From the NCBI RefSeq assembly GCF_004363245.1, contig NZ_SNYV01000013.1:334939-398938 (forward strand): a stretch of DNA of 64,000 nt, read 5' to 3'. How positions within the stretch are numbered: position 1 is the first letter of the stretch; each line of letters begins with the position of its first letter. Source of the stretch: Sphingobacterium yanglingense. Its GTDB lineage: Bacteria > Bacteroidota > Bacteroidia > Sphingobacteriales > Sphingobacteriaceae. The position numbers and the translations under genes were made by a program. Below, piece by piece: positions 44,246 to 52,812 of this stretch. Below the pieces are notes generated by a model. That model was given only the letters and a program-made list of their open reading frames with translations, searched no databases and was not told the origin of the DNA.

Positions 44246-47200
44246 ATGTATAAATTTTATGCGAAATGTTTTGGTATGCCCGGTTGGCATGTCAACAAAT
44301 TAATGCTTATTATGAGGCTAATAATTGTCTTAATATGTTTCAGTATGCATTTGAGTGCCAAGAGTGTAGCACAGAATGTGACTTTAAAGGGGACGGGTCT
44401 TTCTTTACAAAGCGTGTTCAATAAAATCAGATTTCAAACCGGATATGATTTTATTTACAATAAAGCTTTATTGGAGAGGGCCGCCAAAGTGGATATTGAC
44501 GTCCAAGATACTCCACTAAAGGAAGTACTTAATAGTTGTCTTGAAGGACAGCCATTTATATATACCATACGAGACAGAACAATAATTCTCAGAGCGACTG
44601 CACGAAACACTAGTATAGAAGCAAACCCTGTTCAAACCTCAGTCGATGGTCAGGTCTTAAACGAAGCTGGACAGCCGCTAGTTGGGGCGAGTATTCGGGT
44701 GATAGGGTCAAGTATTAACACCAAAACGGACGAAAGCGGAAAGTTTAGCATACCAAACATTCCCGAAAAATCTCGCTTAGAAATTTCCTACGTAGGATAC
44801 GAAGTGATGGAATCCCAGACAACCGGTGAATTTCTTATTATTCGTTTGGAACCATTGACTACCGTACTGGAAGAAGTAAGTATCGTTAATACAGGATATC
44901 AGAGCATATCCAAAGAGCGTAGTGCAGGTGCATTCGCCAAGCCTAATCAAGAATTAGTAGCTAATCGCTCTACAAGTATGAATGTGCTTCAGCGTCTTGA
45001 TGGTCTTGTCCCAGGGTTGAATGTCAATAATTCGCCAGGTGCAGAGTCATTTCTTATTCGTGGTTTAAATTCCATTAATTCCAGCAGATCACCATTGGTC
45101 GTTGTGGATGGCATTCCCACGACAAGTATAGATGCTATAAACCCACAGGATGTTGCGGATATTACTGTATTGAAAGATGCCACAGCAGCTTCGATCTGGG
45201 GAGCTAAAGCTTCGAATGGTGTTATCGTTATCACAACAAAAAAAGGTGTTCAATCAGAAAAGGTCCGCCTAGAATACGACGGCTTTATAAATTTTAGAGG
45301 TAAACCTGATTTAGATTACCTTCCAGTGTTAAATAGTCAACAGTACATACAGGCCGCAAAGGATGTTTTTGATCCAGTGATCTATCCATGGAATACCGCT
45401 AGTGCTTACACGTTAGGTGCAATAGGAATGCCGGTACATGAATCGATATTATACGACCAATATAGAGGTATTATTACCGCTTCTCAGGCAAACAGCCGTC
45501 TGGACAGTTTGGCATCGATTAACAATCTTCAGCAAATACAGGATTTATGGTACCAAAATGCCATGCTCATGAATCATACCCTATCCATTACTGGTGGAGG
45601 TAAGGTGCATTCATTTTATGGGTCAGCGGCCTATACAGATACAAAGTCAAGCCGTGTTGGTCAGCGGGACAATACATACAAAGTCAACGTGCGACAGGAC
45701 TTTAATTTTAACAAATTGGTGAGAGCATATCTTATTACGGACCTTACGGCGAATAAAGGGAAATCTCCCCGGAATGTTTCTGTTGACTCTAGATTTTATC
45801 CTTACCAATTGTTCCGGGACGCCGCAGGCGAAGATATTTCAATTCCTTACGTAGGGGAGCTGTCCGATCCAGCAAGAATTGATGCAGAAGCTAGAAGTAG
45901 AATCGGCTTGGGTTACAAACCTCTCGAAGATGCTGATCTTGCCCAGGCCAATAACAACAATTTGCTGAATAGAATTATAGGTGGGCTCACCATCAATCCC
46001 TTAAAATTTTTACGTTATGAAGGTGTGTTTGGTTATATAAGAGGGCATAATAAGTCATCTTTATACGATGACAATTTGAGTTTTGTACAACGCAATGAGC
46101 TTGTCCAATTTACAGTTGCACCTTCCAGTACGTCTGCACCTGTCTATTATTTACCTTTAGCAGGCGGGAAATACTCTGTAGGTAATGCACTTCAGAGCGA
46201 GTGGACCGTTAGAAATCAATTGGTATTTGACCACAGTTGGGATCAGTCCAAACATCAGTTGACGCTATTAGCCGGTCAGGAGGCGCAGGAGCAAAAGCTG
46301 ACCCTCAACCAAAGCGTTGTGCGTGGATACAACCAGCAACTAAGGAATGCAATACCGGTAGACTATGCAGCGCTTTCTTTAGGTATTCAGAATCCTGTTA
46401 TTCCCAATAATTTTAACAGAAGTGTGCTTTCGCCGGATTTTTATACCGAATCGGAAAGCCAGATCCGTTTCACCTCCTATTATGCTAATGGTGCGTATAC
46501 GTATAAACAGCGATATGCTCTTAATTCAAGCTGGCGCGTTGACCGAAGTAATTTATTTGGTTTAGATAAGGGAGCGCAGGGCAAGCCCGTGTGGAGTGCC
46601 GGTGTTAAATGGAATATTGATCAGGAAGAGTTTATGAAAGAGATCGGGCTAATAAATAAGTTGGCTGTACGCGCCACGTATGGCGTTACGGGCAATTCAC
46701 CGATACCTGGAGTGGCATCCTCGTATAATATTTTAACATCTGCAACTTCTGCCTCATTGCCAGGAGGTAGAAGTTATTCCGTTGCTACTGCCGCAAACCC
46801 CAGCCTGACTTGGGAGCGGACAAAAACAACCAATTTTGGCCTAGATTTTTCCCTAATCAATGATAGGCTTTCAGGATCATTAGATTATTACAATAAGAAG
46901 ACTGAAGATCTGATTGGGCAACTACCCGTGAATTCACTCACAGGATATTCCGTTATTGTTGGAAATTACGGCAGTTTAAAAAATAACGGGATAGAGCTGT
47001 CCATAAATTCGTTAAACATCAATTCTCCTGCTTTTACATGGACAACCTTATTAAATCTAGCATACAACAGAAATGAAATAACCGATCTGAAATATCTTAC
47101 GCCTATTTCAACAGGGCAACAGATGATTGACCAGCGGTATTTTTCAGGGTACTCTGCTTTTGCACTGTTTGCTTATCCTTACGCCGGATTGGATGCTATG

Positions 47201-47899
47201 GGAGACCCTCAGATTAGGAAATCTGGAGAAGTCACTAAAGCCAGAAATGTGGCAACGCCCGACGACATGCTTTATATGGGTACCAGTCAACCCCCGATTA
47301 GTGGCGGATTGTCCAACACATTTTCGTACAAAGGATTCTCTTTAGGTATCAATGCAGTCTTTAACCTAGGTCATCATATGAGACGGGATGTTGGTAGCTT
47401 TTTCAGCGGACGTTTGATCGGTACGAATGCTTTAGTGCGGGTTGCTGGAAGCTACAACTCAGCCATTAATTTGTCACAGGGCAATATAAATTCTATTTTT
47501 CTAGAGAGATGGCAAAAGGCTGGTGATGAAAACCATACCGATGTGCCCTCTTATGTGAGCAATACGGCATTGTCCAATAGCAGAAGGGATATCAACTATT
47601 ATGTGTATGGCGACAATAATGTCCTAGATGCTTCTTATGTTAAACTTAGGGACATCACGCTCTCGTACAAGATGCCCAAATCCTTCTTGGATGCAACAAA
47701 GACCCGGAGCGTCACCTGGAGGATGCAGTTATCAAATATTATGCTCTGGAAAGCAAATAAATTCGGTATCGACCCCGAATTTCAAGGGGTCGGTACAGCA
47801 GCGCCGTTAGGCGGGGATCCCGAACGTGTCACAGGCGTTACACGTGGCATAAGAAGTATGCAGGGGACGATAACCATAGGCGCTCATGTATCATTTTAA
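44246..47899 (+). CDS. SusC/RagA TonB-dependent transporter with STN domain
   Basis: A 1217-residue outer-membrane protein. After the signal peptide (LIIVLICFSMHLSAKSVAQ) come an STN domain (about 50-115, VFNKIRFQTGYDFIYNKA), a carboxypeptidase-regulatory-like domain (VDGQVLNEAGQPLVGASI), the plug (FLIRGLNSINSSRSPLVVVD, ASIWGAKASNGVIVITTKKG) and a long beta-barrel ending in a terminal F. The STN domain marks it as a signalling receptor for the FecR and sigma factor upstream. It works with the SusD lipoprotein 15 bp downstream. Substrate unknown; no hydrolase is attached. Confidence 0.95.
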   Translation: MYKFYAKCFGMPGWHVNKLMLIMRLIIVLICFSMHLSAKSVAQNVTLKGTGLSLQSVFNKIRFQTGYDFIYNKALLERAAKVDIDVQDTPLKEVLNSCLEGQPFIYTIRDRTIILRATARNTSIEANPVQTSVDGQVLNEAGQPLVGASIRVIGSSINTKTDESGKFSIPNIPEKSRLEISYVGYEVMESQTTGEFLIIRLEPLTTVLEEVSIVNTGYQSISKERSAGAFAKPNQELVANRSTSMNVLQRLDGLVPGLNVNNSPGAESFLIRGLNSINSSRSPLVVVDGIPTTSIDAINPQDVADITVLKDATAASIWGAKASNGVIVITTKKGVQSEKVRLEYDGFINFRGKPDLDYLPVLNSQQYIQAAKDVFDPVIYPWNTASAYTLGAIGMPVHESILYDQYRGIITASQANSRLDSLASINNLQQIQDLWYQNAMLMNHTLSITGGGKVHSFYGSAAYTDTKSSRVGQRDNTYKVNVRQDFNFNKLVRAYLITDLTANKGKSPRNVSVDSRFYPYQLFRDAAGEDISIPYVGELSDPARIDAEARSRIGLGYKPLEDADLAQANNNNLLNRIIGGLTINPLKFLRYEGVFGYIRGHNKSSLYDDNLSFVQRNELVQFTVAPSSTSAPVYYLPLAGGKYSVGNALQSEWTVRNQLVFDHSWDQSKHQLTLLAGQEAQEQKLTLNQSVVRGYNQQLRNAIPVDYAALSLGIQNPVIPNNFNRSVLSPDFYTESESQIRFTSYYANGAYTYKQRYALNSSWRVDRSNLFGLDKGAQGKPVWSAGVKWNIDQEEFMKEIGLINKLAVRATYGVTGNSPIPGVASSYNILTSATSASLPGGRSYSVATAANPSLTWERTKTTNFGLDFSLINDRLSGSLDYYNKKTEDLIGQLPVNSLTGYSVIVGNYGSLKNNGIELSINSLNINSPAFTWTTLLNLAYNRNEITDLKYLTPISTGQQMIDQRYFSGYSAFALFAYPYAGLDAMGDPQIRKSGEVTKARNVATPDDMLYMGTSQPPISGGLSNTFSYKGFSLGINAVFNLGHHMRRDVGSFFSGRLIGTNALVRVAGSYNSAINLSQGNINSIFLERWQKAGDENHTDVPSYVSNTALSNSRRDINYYVYGDNNVLDASYVKLRDITLSYKMPKSFLDATKTRSVTWRMQLSNIMLWKANKFGIDPEFQGVGTAAPLGGDPERVTGVTRGIRSMQGTITIGAHVSF

Positions 47900-47914
47900 T
47901 TTAACAAGACACAG

Positions 47915-49354
47915 ATGAAAAATATAGGTAAGATTACGATATTAGTGTGGGTTTCCGTTCTATTTATCGCGTGTAAAGGCGATTTTCTTGAAGTTACGCC
48001 TCCTGGTAAATTAATTGCTTCAACCACGTCAGATTATGATTTACTTCTGAATAGTTTAACTCTAGGCAATCAGTTCATTACAAAACCCCAAGCTATGGGG
48101 GATGAGATGGCTGGGATAGAGCCTTATTATGCAGGAGCGACACAACAGCAACAGCGCGCTTTTCAATGGGAGAAGGATATTTATGAACAAAATGAAGATG
48201 CGCAGGAAATAAGTGATCCAACAAAAGCACTTTATTTGTATAATATAGTGATAAATGAGGTGTTGGCTTCGGTAGGGGGGAGTGAAGCACAAAAGAAGAC
48301 CCTACAGGCAGAGGCATTAGCAGGAAGAGCATGGACATATTTTCAATTGATTAATTTATTTGCTCCTCCATACGTAGCAGCGACTGCGGCAACAGACAAA
48401 GGCTTTCCCATCATTGATCGGGCAAACGTATTGCTTAATAATTTTCAGCGAAACACCGTTAAGGAGGTCTATGATTTTATTATTAACGATCTGCAGTCAG
48501 CCTTGCCTTATCTAGACCAAGTACCTAGACATAGATTCCGCATGTCTAAACCTGCCGCACAAGCGTTGTTAGGTAAAGTATACCTTTTCATGGGCCTTTT
48601 TGAACAAGCGCTTCCACATCTGGATACAGCAATGAGCGGAATTAATACCTCAACATATCCAGTCCGGCTGTACGATTATAACGTAACATTTGGTCCTGGC
48701 GGCGCCTTTTTACCAATTACAATTTTCGGACCACTACTACCCAACCTGTATAACTATGAGGAAAATCTGTACGCTAGACAGTCAATTGGCGACTGGACTG
48801 GCGTATCCAACGCACTTGTATTGACACCCGCGACAATGGCACTTTATGGGCCGTCAGACTTGAGGCGGAACTTTCTTCATTCCGCTCCTTATCCGAGTGG
48901 TGCAAATTTTCCGCTAGGTATGGCGCGAAAAACAGCACCTTTTTCTCCCATTATTGGCATGCTCGTGTCCGATATTTATCTCATGCGAGCAGAAGTCAGG
49001 GCGAGGTTAGGAAATCTTACAGGTTCAAAAGCTGATCTAGAAGCATTAAGAATCAAAAGGATGCCAGTGTCTGCAGCGCCTGTTCCCAACTCGGTTGCTA
49101 TCGATCGGATTGCGCTGGTTAAGTTTGCATTAGAAGAACGAATCCGGGAATATTCCGGATTGGGCTATCGTTGGTATGATATGCGAAGGCTTTCGGTCGA
49201 TGCCGAATTTAGCGCTACGGTTAAACGTGAGCATACAATATATACCAACCAAGGGAGTATTGCAAAAACATTTACGTTAACAAATAATAGGCTCACGTTC
49301 AAGATACCCCCAAAAGTATTGGCCGAAAATCCGCAGATGCAGGATAATGACTAA
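47915..49354 (+). CDS. SusD/RagB-like lipoprotein (first locus)
   Basis: A 479-residue surface lipoprotein with a signal peptide ending in FIACKGDFLEV, where the cysteine is lipidated and the acidic residues after it fit the surface-export signal. The TPR-rich SusD fold is seen in LQAEALAGRAWTYFQLINLFA and the C-terminal EERIREYSGLGYRWYDMRRL. It caps the SusC barrel and binds the substrate. It lies 15 bp after susC and is shorter than the average SusD. Confidence 0.93.
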   Translation: MKNIGKITILVWVSVLFIACKGDFLEVTPPGKLIASTTSDYDLLLNSLTLGNQFITKPQAMGDEMAGIEPYYAGATQQQQRAFQWEKDIYEQNEDAQEISDPTKALYLYNIVINEVLASVGGSEAQKKTLQAEALAGRAWTYFQLINLFAPPYVAATAATDKGFPIIDRANVLLNNFQRNTVKEVYDFIINDLQSALPYLDQVPRHRFRMSKPAAQALLGKVYLFMGLFEQALPHLDTAMSGINTSTYPVRLYDYNVTFGPGGAFLPITIFGPLLPNLYNYEENLYARQSIGDWTGVSNALVLTPATMALYGPSDLRRNFLHSAPYPSGANFPLGMARKTAPFSPIIGMLVSDIYLMRAEVRARLGNLTGSKADLEALRIKRMPVSAAPVPNSVAIDRIALVKFALEERIREYSGLGYRWYDMRRLSVDAEFSATVKREHTIYTNQGSIAKTFTLTNNRLTFKIPPKVLAENPQMQDND

Positions 49355-49386
49355 ATAGTTTATAAGTTTAATAGAAAAAGAAAATC

Positions 49387-50682
49387 ATGATAAAGAAATT
49401 GTCATTTGTTGTGTTGGGATTATGCTTAGCAATAGCCGTCTTCGCACAAGAACAAAAAGAAAATACACCAATTGCCGACAAGGCCAAGGTAGAACGGGAA
49501 GAATTAATAAATAGACTTTATGCCGAAAAAGATGTCGATAAAGTCAAGTCGATCGCTCTTGAAATCGTAAAGAGAATAGATACCGATCCGACGTGGTCGA
49601 GCGAAAAGAACAGAAGGGACATGTTTCGTATGCATCCATTGTATGCCTATCTAGATGCAGAAGATTTCGATGGGTTTAAAAAATTCCTTAATGAGTTGGG
49701 TGAAGTGACGGGAACCGAGCGCATACATTTTGCGACTGCGGGATATGCAAGGAGGGCAGTAGCCAAAGGGATAGACCTGGATTTTGCTGGACAAATTATG
49801 GAAAAGGAAAGAAATTGGGCGCGCGAAAAGATGGAGGATGCAAAACGGGTTGCAGATAGTACAGCTTCTATTCTGGCAGGACGGGAGTATGGCTATGCCT
49901 TATTTACCACTGACCAGGCACGCCTAGCCTACAAGCTGGGAGAAAAGCAACGTGCTTTAGAATTATCGACAGAAGCGATGCGCTATAATGTCAAGCGCAA
50001 AGATGCGGATCTGACTGATTTTTATGTCAAGTTAGCTACCGAGCTTTATCCATCCGATATGCTGAAGAAAGAGTTGGAACAGCTCATCGAAAGCCGTATG
50101 TCCACGGCCAATGTTGTTGACCGTTTAAAGGCCATTTTTGAAGAAGAAAATAAAAGTAATCAGGGATTCGACCAGTATTTAGCTTCACTCAATAAATCAC
50201 AGGTAGCGGAAAAGATAGAAGAGCTGAGAACAAAGATGCTTGACGAAGACGCCCCTGTTTTCAGTCTGAAGGACTTGGATGGTAACACAGTCACTCTTGA
50301 TGGACTTAAAGGAAAGGTCGTCATTTTGGATTTCTGGGCAACTTGGTGCGGACCCTGCAAAGCTTCATTTCCCGCAATGCAGTCGATGGTCAACAAGTAT
50401 AAGGATGACCAAAATGTGCATTTCCTTTTTATCGATACCTATGAGCGCGGCGATAATAAGGAAAAAAATGCGAGTGACTATATTAAGAGCAAAAACTTCA
50501 CCTTTCAGGTCCTTATGGACAATACGGATGAGGTGGTGAAAAGTTATGGTGCTAAGAGTATCCCCGCCAAATTTGTTATCGATAAGAATGGACGTTTGAG
50601 ATTTAGGGCCGCTGGCTTTTCCAGCGACTCCGATTTAATGGCAGAGATAGAAGCGATGATACATCTAGCGGAGCAGGAATAA
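49387..50682 (+). CDS. TlpA-like thioredoxin-fold protein (first locus)
   Basis: A 431-residue exported protein: signal peptide (FVVLGLCLAIAVFAQ), a long helical region (about 25-280) of no recognised family and a C-terminal thioredoxin domain (about 290-430) with C321-G-P-C324 in WATWCGPCKASFP and the cis-proline SIPAKFVID. The motif fits a periplasmic thiol-disulfide reductase. Unlike the other two TlpA proteins here, its N-terminal part is not DUF4369-like. It follows susD by 32 bp and closes the first locus. Confidence 0.9.
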   Translation: MIKKLSFVVLGLCLAIAVFAQEQKENTPIADKAKVEREELINRLYAEKDVDKVKSIALEIVKRIDTDPTWSSEKNRRDMFRMHPLYAYLDAEDFDGFKKFLNELGEVTGTERIHFATAGYARRAVAKGIDLDFAGQIMEKERNWAREKMEDAKRVADSTASILAGREYGYALFTTDQARLAYKLGEKQRALELSTEAMRYNVKRKDADLTDFYVKLATELYPSDMLKKELEQLIESRMSTANVVDRLKAIFEEENKSNQGFDQYLASLNKSQVAEKIEELRTKMLDEDAPVFSLKDLDGNTVTLDGLKGKVVILDFWATWCGPCKASFPAMQSMVNKYKDDQNVHFLFIDTYERGDNKEKNASDYIKSKNFTFQVLMDNTDEVVKSYGAKSIPAKFVIDKNGRLRFRAAGFSSDSDLMAEIEAMIHLAEQE

Positions 50683-50690
50683 GTCCATGG

Positions 50691-50729
50691 AATAGCGTAG
50701 TCTTACATTGCGGATTAGACTACGTTATT
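50691..50729 (+). terminator. Hairpin at the end of the first Sus locus
   Basis: CGTAGTCT / AGACTACG with flanking AATA / TATT pairs, 8 bp after the tlpA stop. It lacks a T-run, so it may be a transcript-end stabiliser or a factor-dependent terminator. Confidence 0.5.
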
Positions 50730-50844
50730 CTATCCCTAAATGTCCATGTTAAATAAAATACACTCTTCTCTCTAATTCTAGGGGATGGCTTTGGATTACC
50801 CATATAAATGTTTAATATTGCTTTAAATATCTTCAAAGTCCTTT

Positions 50845-51432
50845 ATGTCCCAAATTCTTGATAACGACGAATCTGATGTGTTAAAAGACCTTCGTAAAGG
50901 TAAACACACCGCATTTGCGCGTATCTATGATAGTTATTGGAAAAAGATGCTGTTAATAGCCTGGAATCACACCCGGGATGAAAGCCTCGCTGAAGACATT
51001 GTCCACGAAGTCTTTCTGAAATTATGGGACAACCGCGAGAACTATCTTATTACCCATATAGAAGGGTTTCTTGCTACCGCCATAAAATATGCCGTTTTTA
51101 ATTATCATCGCAAGGAAAAAAACAGACTTATTCTAGTAGAAACACAATATGAGGTGGAGCAGATCCAAGATGGAGAAAAGGAATTGGACCGGTTGTTTCT
51201 TGAAGAATATATACGCGATGTCGTAGAGCAAATGCCTGACAAATGCAAGATCGTTTTCAAATATAGCCGTGAGGATGGTCTCAAAAATTCAGAAATAGCA
51301 GCCCTGTTAAATATTTCTGAGAAGGGAGTTGAAGCCAACCTGACCCGCGCGATTAAAATTCTTAAAACCCGAATGAATAAAGATGGATTATATGTACTGG
51401 TCTCATCTTACCTCCTCGATAGCATACTTTAA
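50845..51432 (+). CDS. ECF RNA polymerase sigma factor (second SusCD locus)
   Basis: A 195-residue ECF sigma factor. Region 2 contains FARIYDSYWKKMLLIAW and EDIVHEVFLKLWDNRENY; region 4 contains MPDKCKIVFKYSREDGLKN and IAALLNISEKGVEANLTRAI. It is a diverged paralogue of the sigma factor at 42308-42883. The FecR partner gene follows 78 bp downstream. Confidence 0.92.
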   Translation: MSQILDNDESDVLKDLRKGKHTAFARIYDSYWKKMLLIAWNHTRDESLAEDIVHEVFLKLWDNRENYLITHIEGFLATAIKYAVFNYHRKEKNRLILVETQYEVEQIQDGEKELDRLFLEEYIRDVVEQMPDKCKIVFKYSREDGLKNSEIAALLNISEKGVEANLTRAIKILKTRMNKDGLYVLVSSYLLDSIL

Positions 51433-51510
51433 CATTTATTTTACTTTTTTTTAATATGGATATAGGGGTAATGCTTTTCCATTACTTTACCTATTATATA
51501 CCCCTAGTTT

Positions 51511-52644
51511 ATGAACATAGATAGGATTACGTATTTAGTGGACAGACTGCACACCGGAATCATATCGGATGTGGAGAATAATGAACTTTTAACTTGGTAC
51601 AGAAGTGTGGCCTATCAAGACGCCGAATATCCTACTGAAGAATTGAAGGTTAAAGGACGGATGTTGTATCGTCTGCTGAAAGATACAGGTTTTATACATC
51701 AGCTCGAGACTAAGAGACGGAGATTGAAAAGTATTTGGTACAGTGCGGCGGCCTGTTTACTTTTATCTTTTTTTGCGCTTACCTTTTTCCTCTATTCAGC
51801 TAAAGACAGAGACAAGGGACAACTTCTTGTTCAAGAAAACAAGGTCGACTACCTTCCTGGTGGGAACAAAGCCCAATTGCTCCTTGATGATGGTTCCGTT
51901 ATCGATTTAAATAGCCATCAGTCATCCTTAATAATGGGCGATAAGATTACCTATGCCGACGGATCAATGGTTGAAAACAAAGAGGTATTGCGCAAAGGGT
52001 CTTCCCAGCTTGAGTTGTCCATTCCGCGAGGAGGGCAGTATCAGCTCACCTTAGCCGATGGCACCAAAGTCTGGCTCAATTCAGAATCCCGCTTAAAATA
52101 TCCCCTTCATTTCACAGGGAAAGAGCGTACTATAGAATTAGAAGGAGAGGCCTATTTTGAGGTTTCGCATAATTATAAGCCGTTTGTCGTCAAGACAGAT
52201 CGACAAAGGATCCAAGTACTGGGCACAAAGTTCAATGTTTCCAGTTATAGCGATAATACAGTCGCTACCACGACATTGTTAGAGGGAAGTGTCCGCGTAA
52301 GCACCCCCTATGGAAATAATTTGCTTGCGCCTGGTCATGAGTTGGTCGTTACCACTTCGGGATCTAAGATGAACGAAGTATATGCCAAAGACGCCATCGC
52401 TTGGAAGGAAGGCCTTTTTGTCTTCGACAATATCACCTTAGACGCCGTGATGGACAAGGTCTCGAGATGGTACAATGTAGATATTCATTTTGTCGACGAG
52501 GGGCTAAAGAAGGAACTAGTGTTTGCTGTGATTAAAAAATCAGAAAACATTTCCGTCGTACTGGACAAAATTGCCAGCACAGGAATTGCTGCTTTCAAGG
52601 TAGAGCGTGGACATATCAACGTTACTAAAAACTCAAAAAAATAA
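51511..52644 (+). CDS. FecR-type anti-sigma factor (second locus)
   Basis: A 377-residue inner-membrane regulator with a short cytosolic part, one membrane helix (about 72-92, SAAACLLLSFFALTFFLY), the FecR domain (IPRGGQYQLTLADGTKVWLN, LEGEAYFEVSHNYKP, LGTKFNVSSYSD) and DUF4974 (SRWYNVDIHF). It should hold the sigma factor just upstream until the STN domain of the second SusC signals. Same length and architecture as the first FecR. Confidence 0.93.
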   Translation: MNIDRITYLVDRLHTGIISDVENNELLTWYRSVAYQDAEYPTEELKVKGRMLYRLLKDTGFIHQLETKRRRLKSIWYSAAACLLLSFFALTFFLYSAKDRDKGQLLVQENKVDYLPGGNKAQLLLDDGSVIDLNSHQSSLIMGDKITYADGSMVENKEVLRKGSSQLELSIPRGGQYQLTLADGTKVWLNSESRLKYPLHFTGKERTIELEGEAYFEVSHNYKPFVVKTDRQRIQVLGTKFNVSSYSDNTVATTTLLEGSVRVSTPYGNNLLAPGHELVVTTSGSKMNEVYAKDAIAWKEGLFVFDNITLDAVMDKVSRWYNVDIHFVDEGLKKELVFAVIKKSENISVVLDKIASTGIAAFKVERGHINVTKNSKK

Positions 52645-52702
52645 ATTAAAGACTTTTATTATGAACAATACAAATGCCCCTTAACGTACATATGCCGGAA
52701 TG

Positions 52703-52793
52703 AAAAGGGCTCCATCCTGCAAGTCGAAGCCCTTTTACTTTCTGTATTGATTTACACAGTATAATTAATCATCCCTATTCAAATCTAATAGGG
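52703..52793 (+). promoter_or_regulatory. Structured leader upstream of the second susC gene
   Basis: Two hairpins precede susC: AAAAGGGCT / AGCCCTTTT (52703-52736) and CCCTATT / AATAGGG (52773-52793, loop CAAATCT). The sequence then runs AACTAATCACATTAACAAATG into the start codon, resembling the pre-start sequence of the first susC. A T-containing tract after the first hairpin means it could also terminate some fecR transcripts. Confidence 0.5.
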
Positions 52794-52812
52794 CAACTAA
52801 TCACATTAACAA

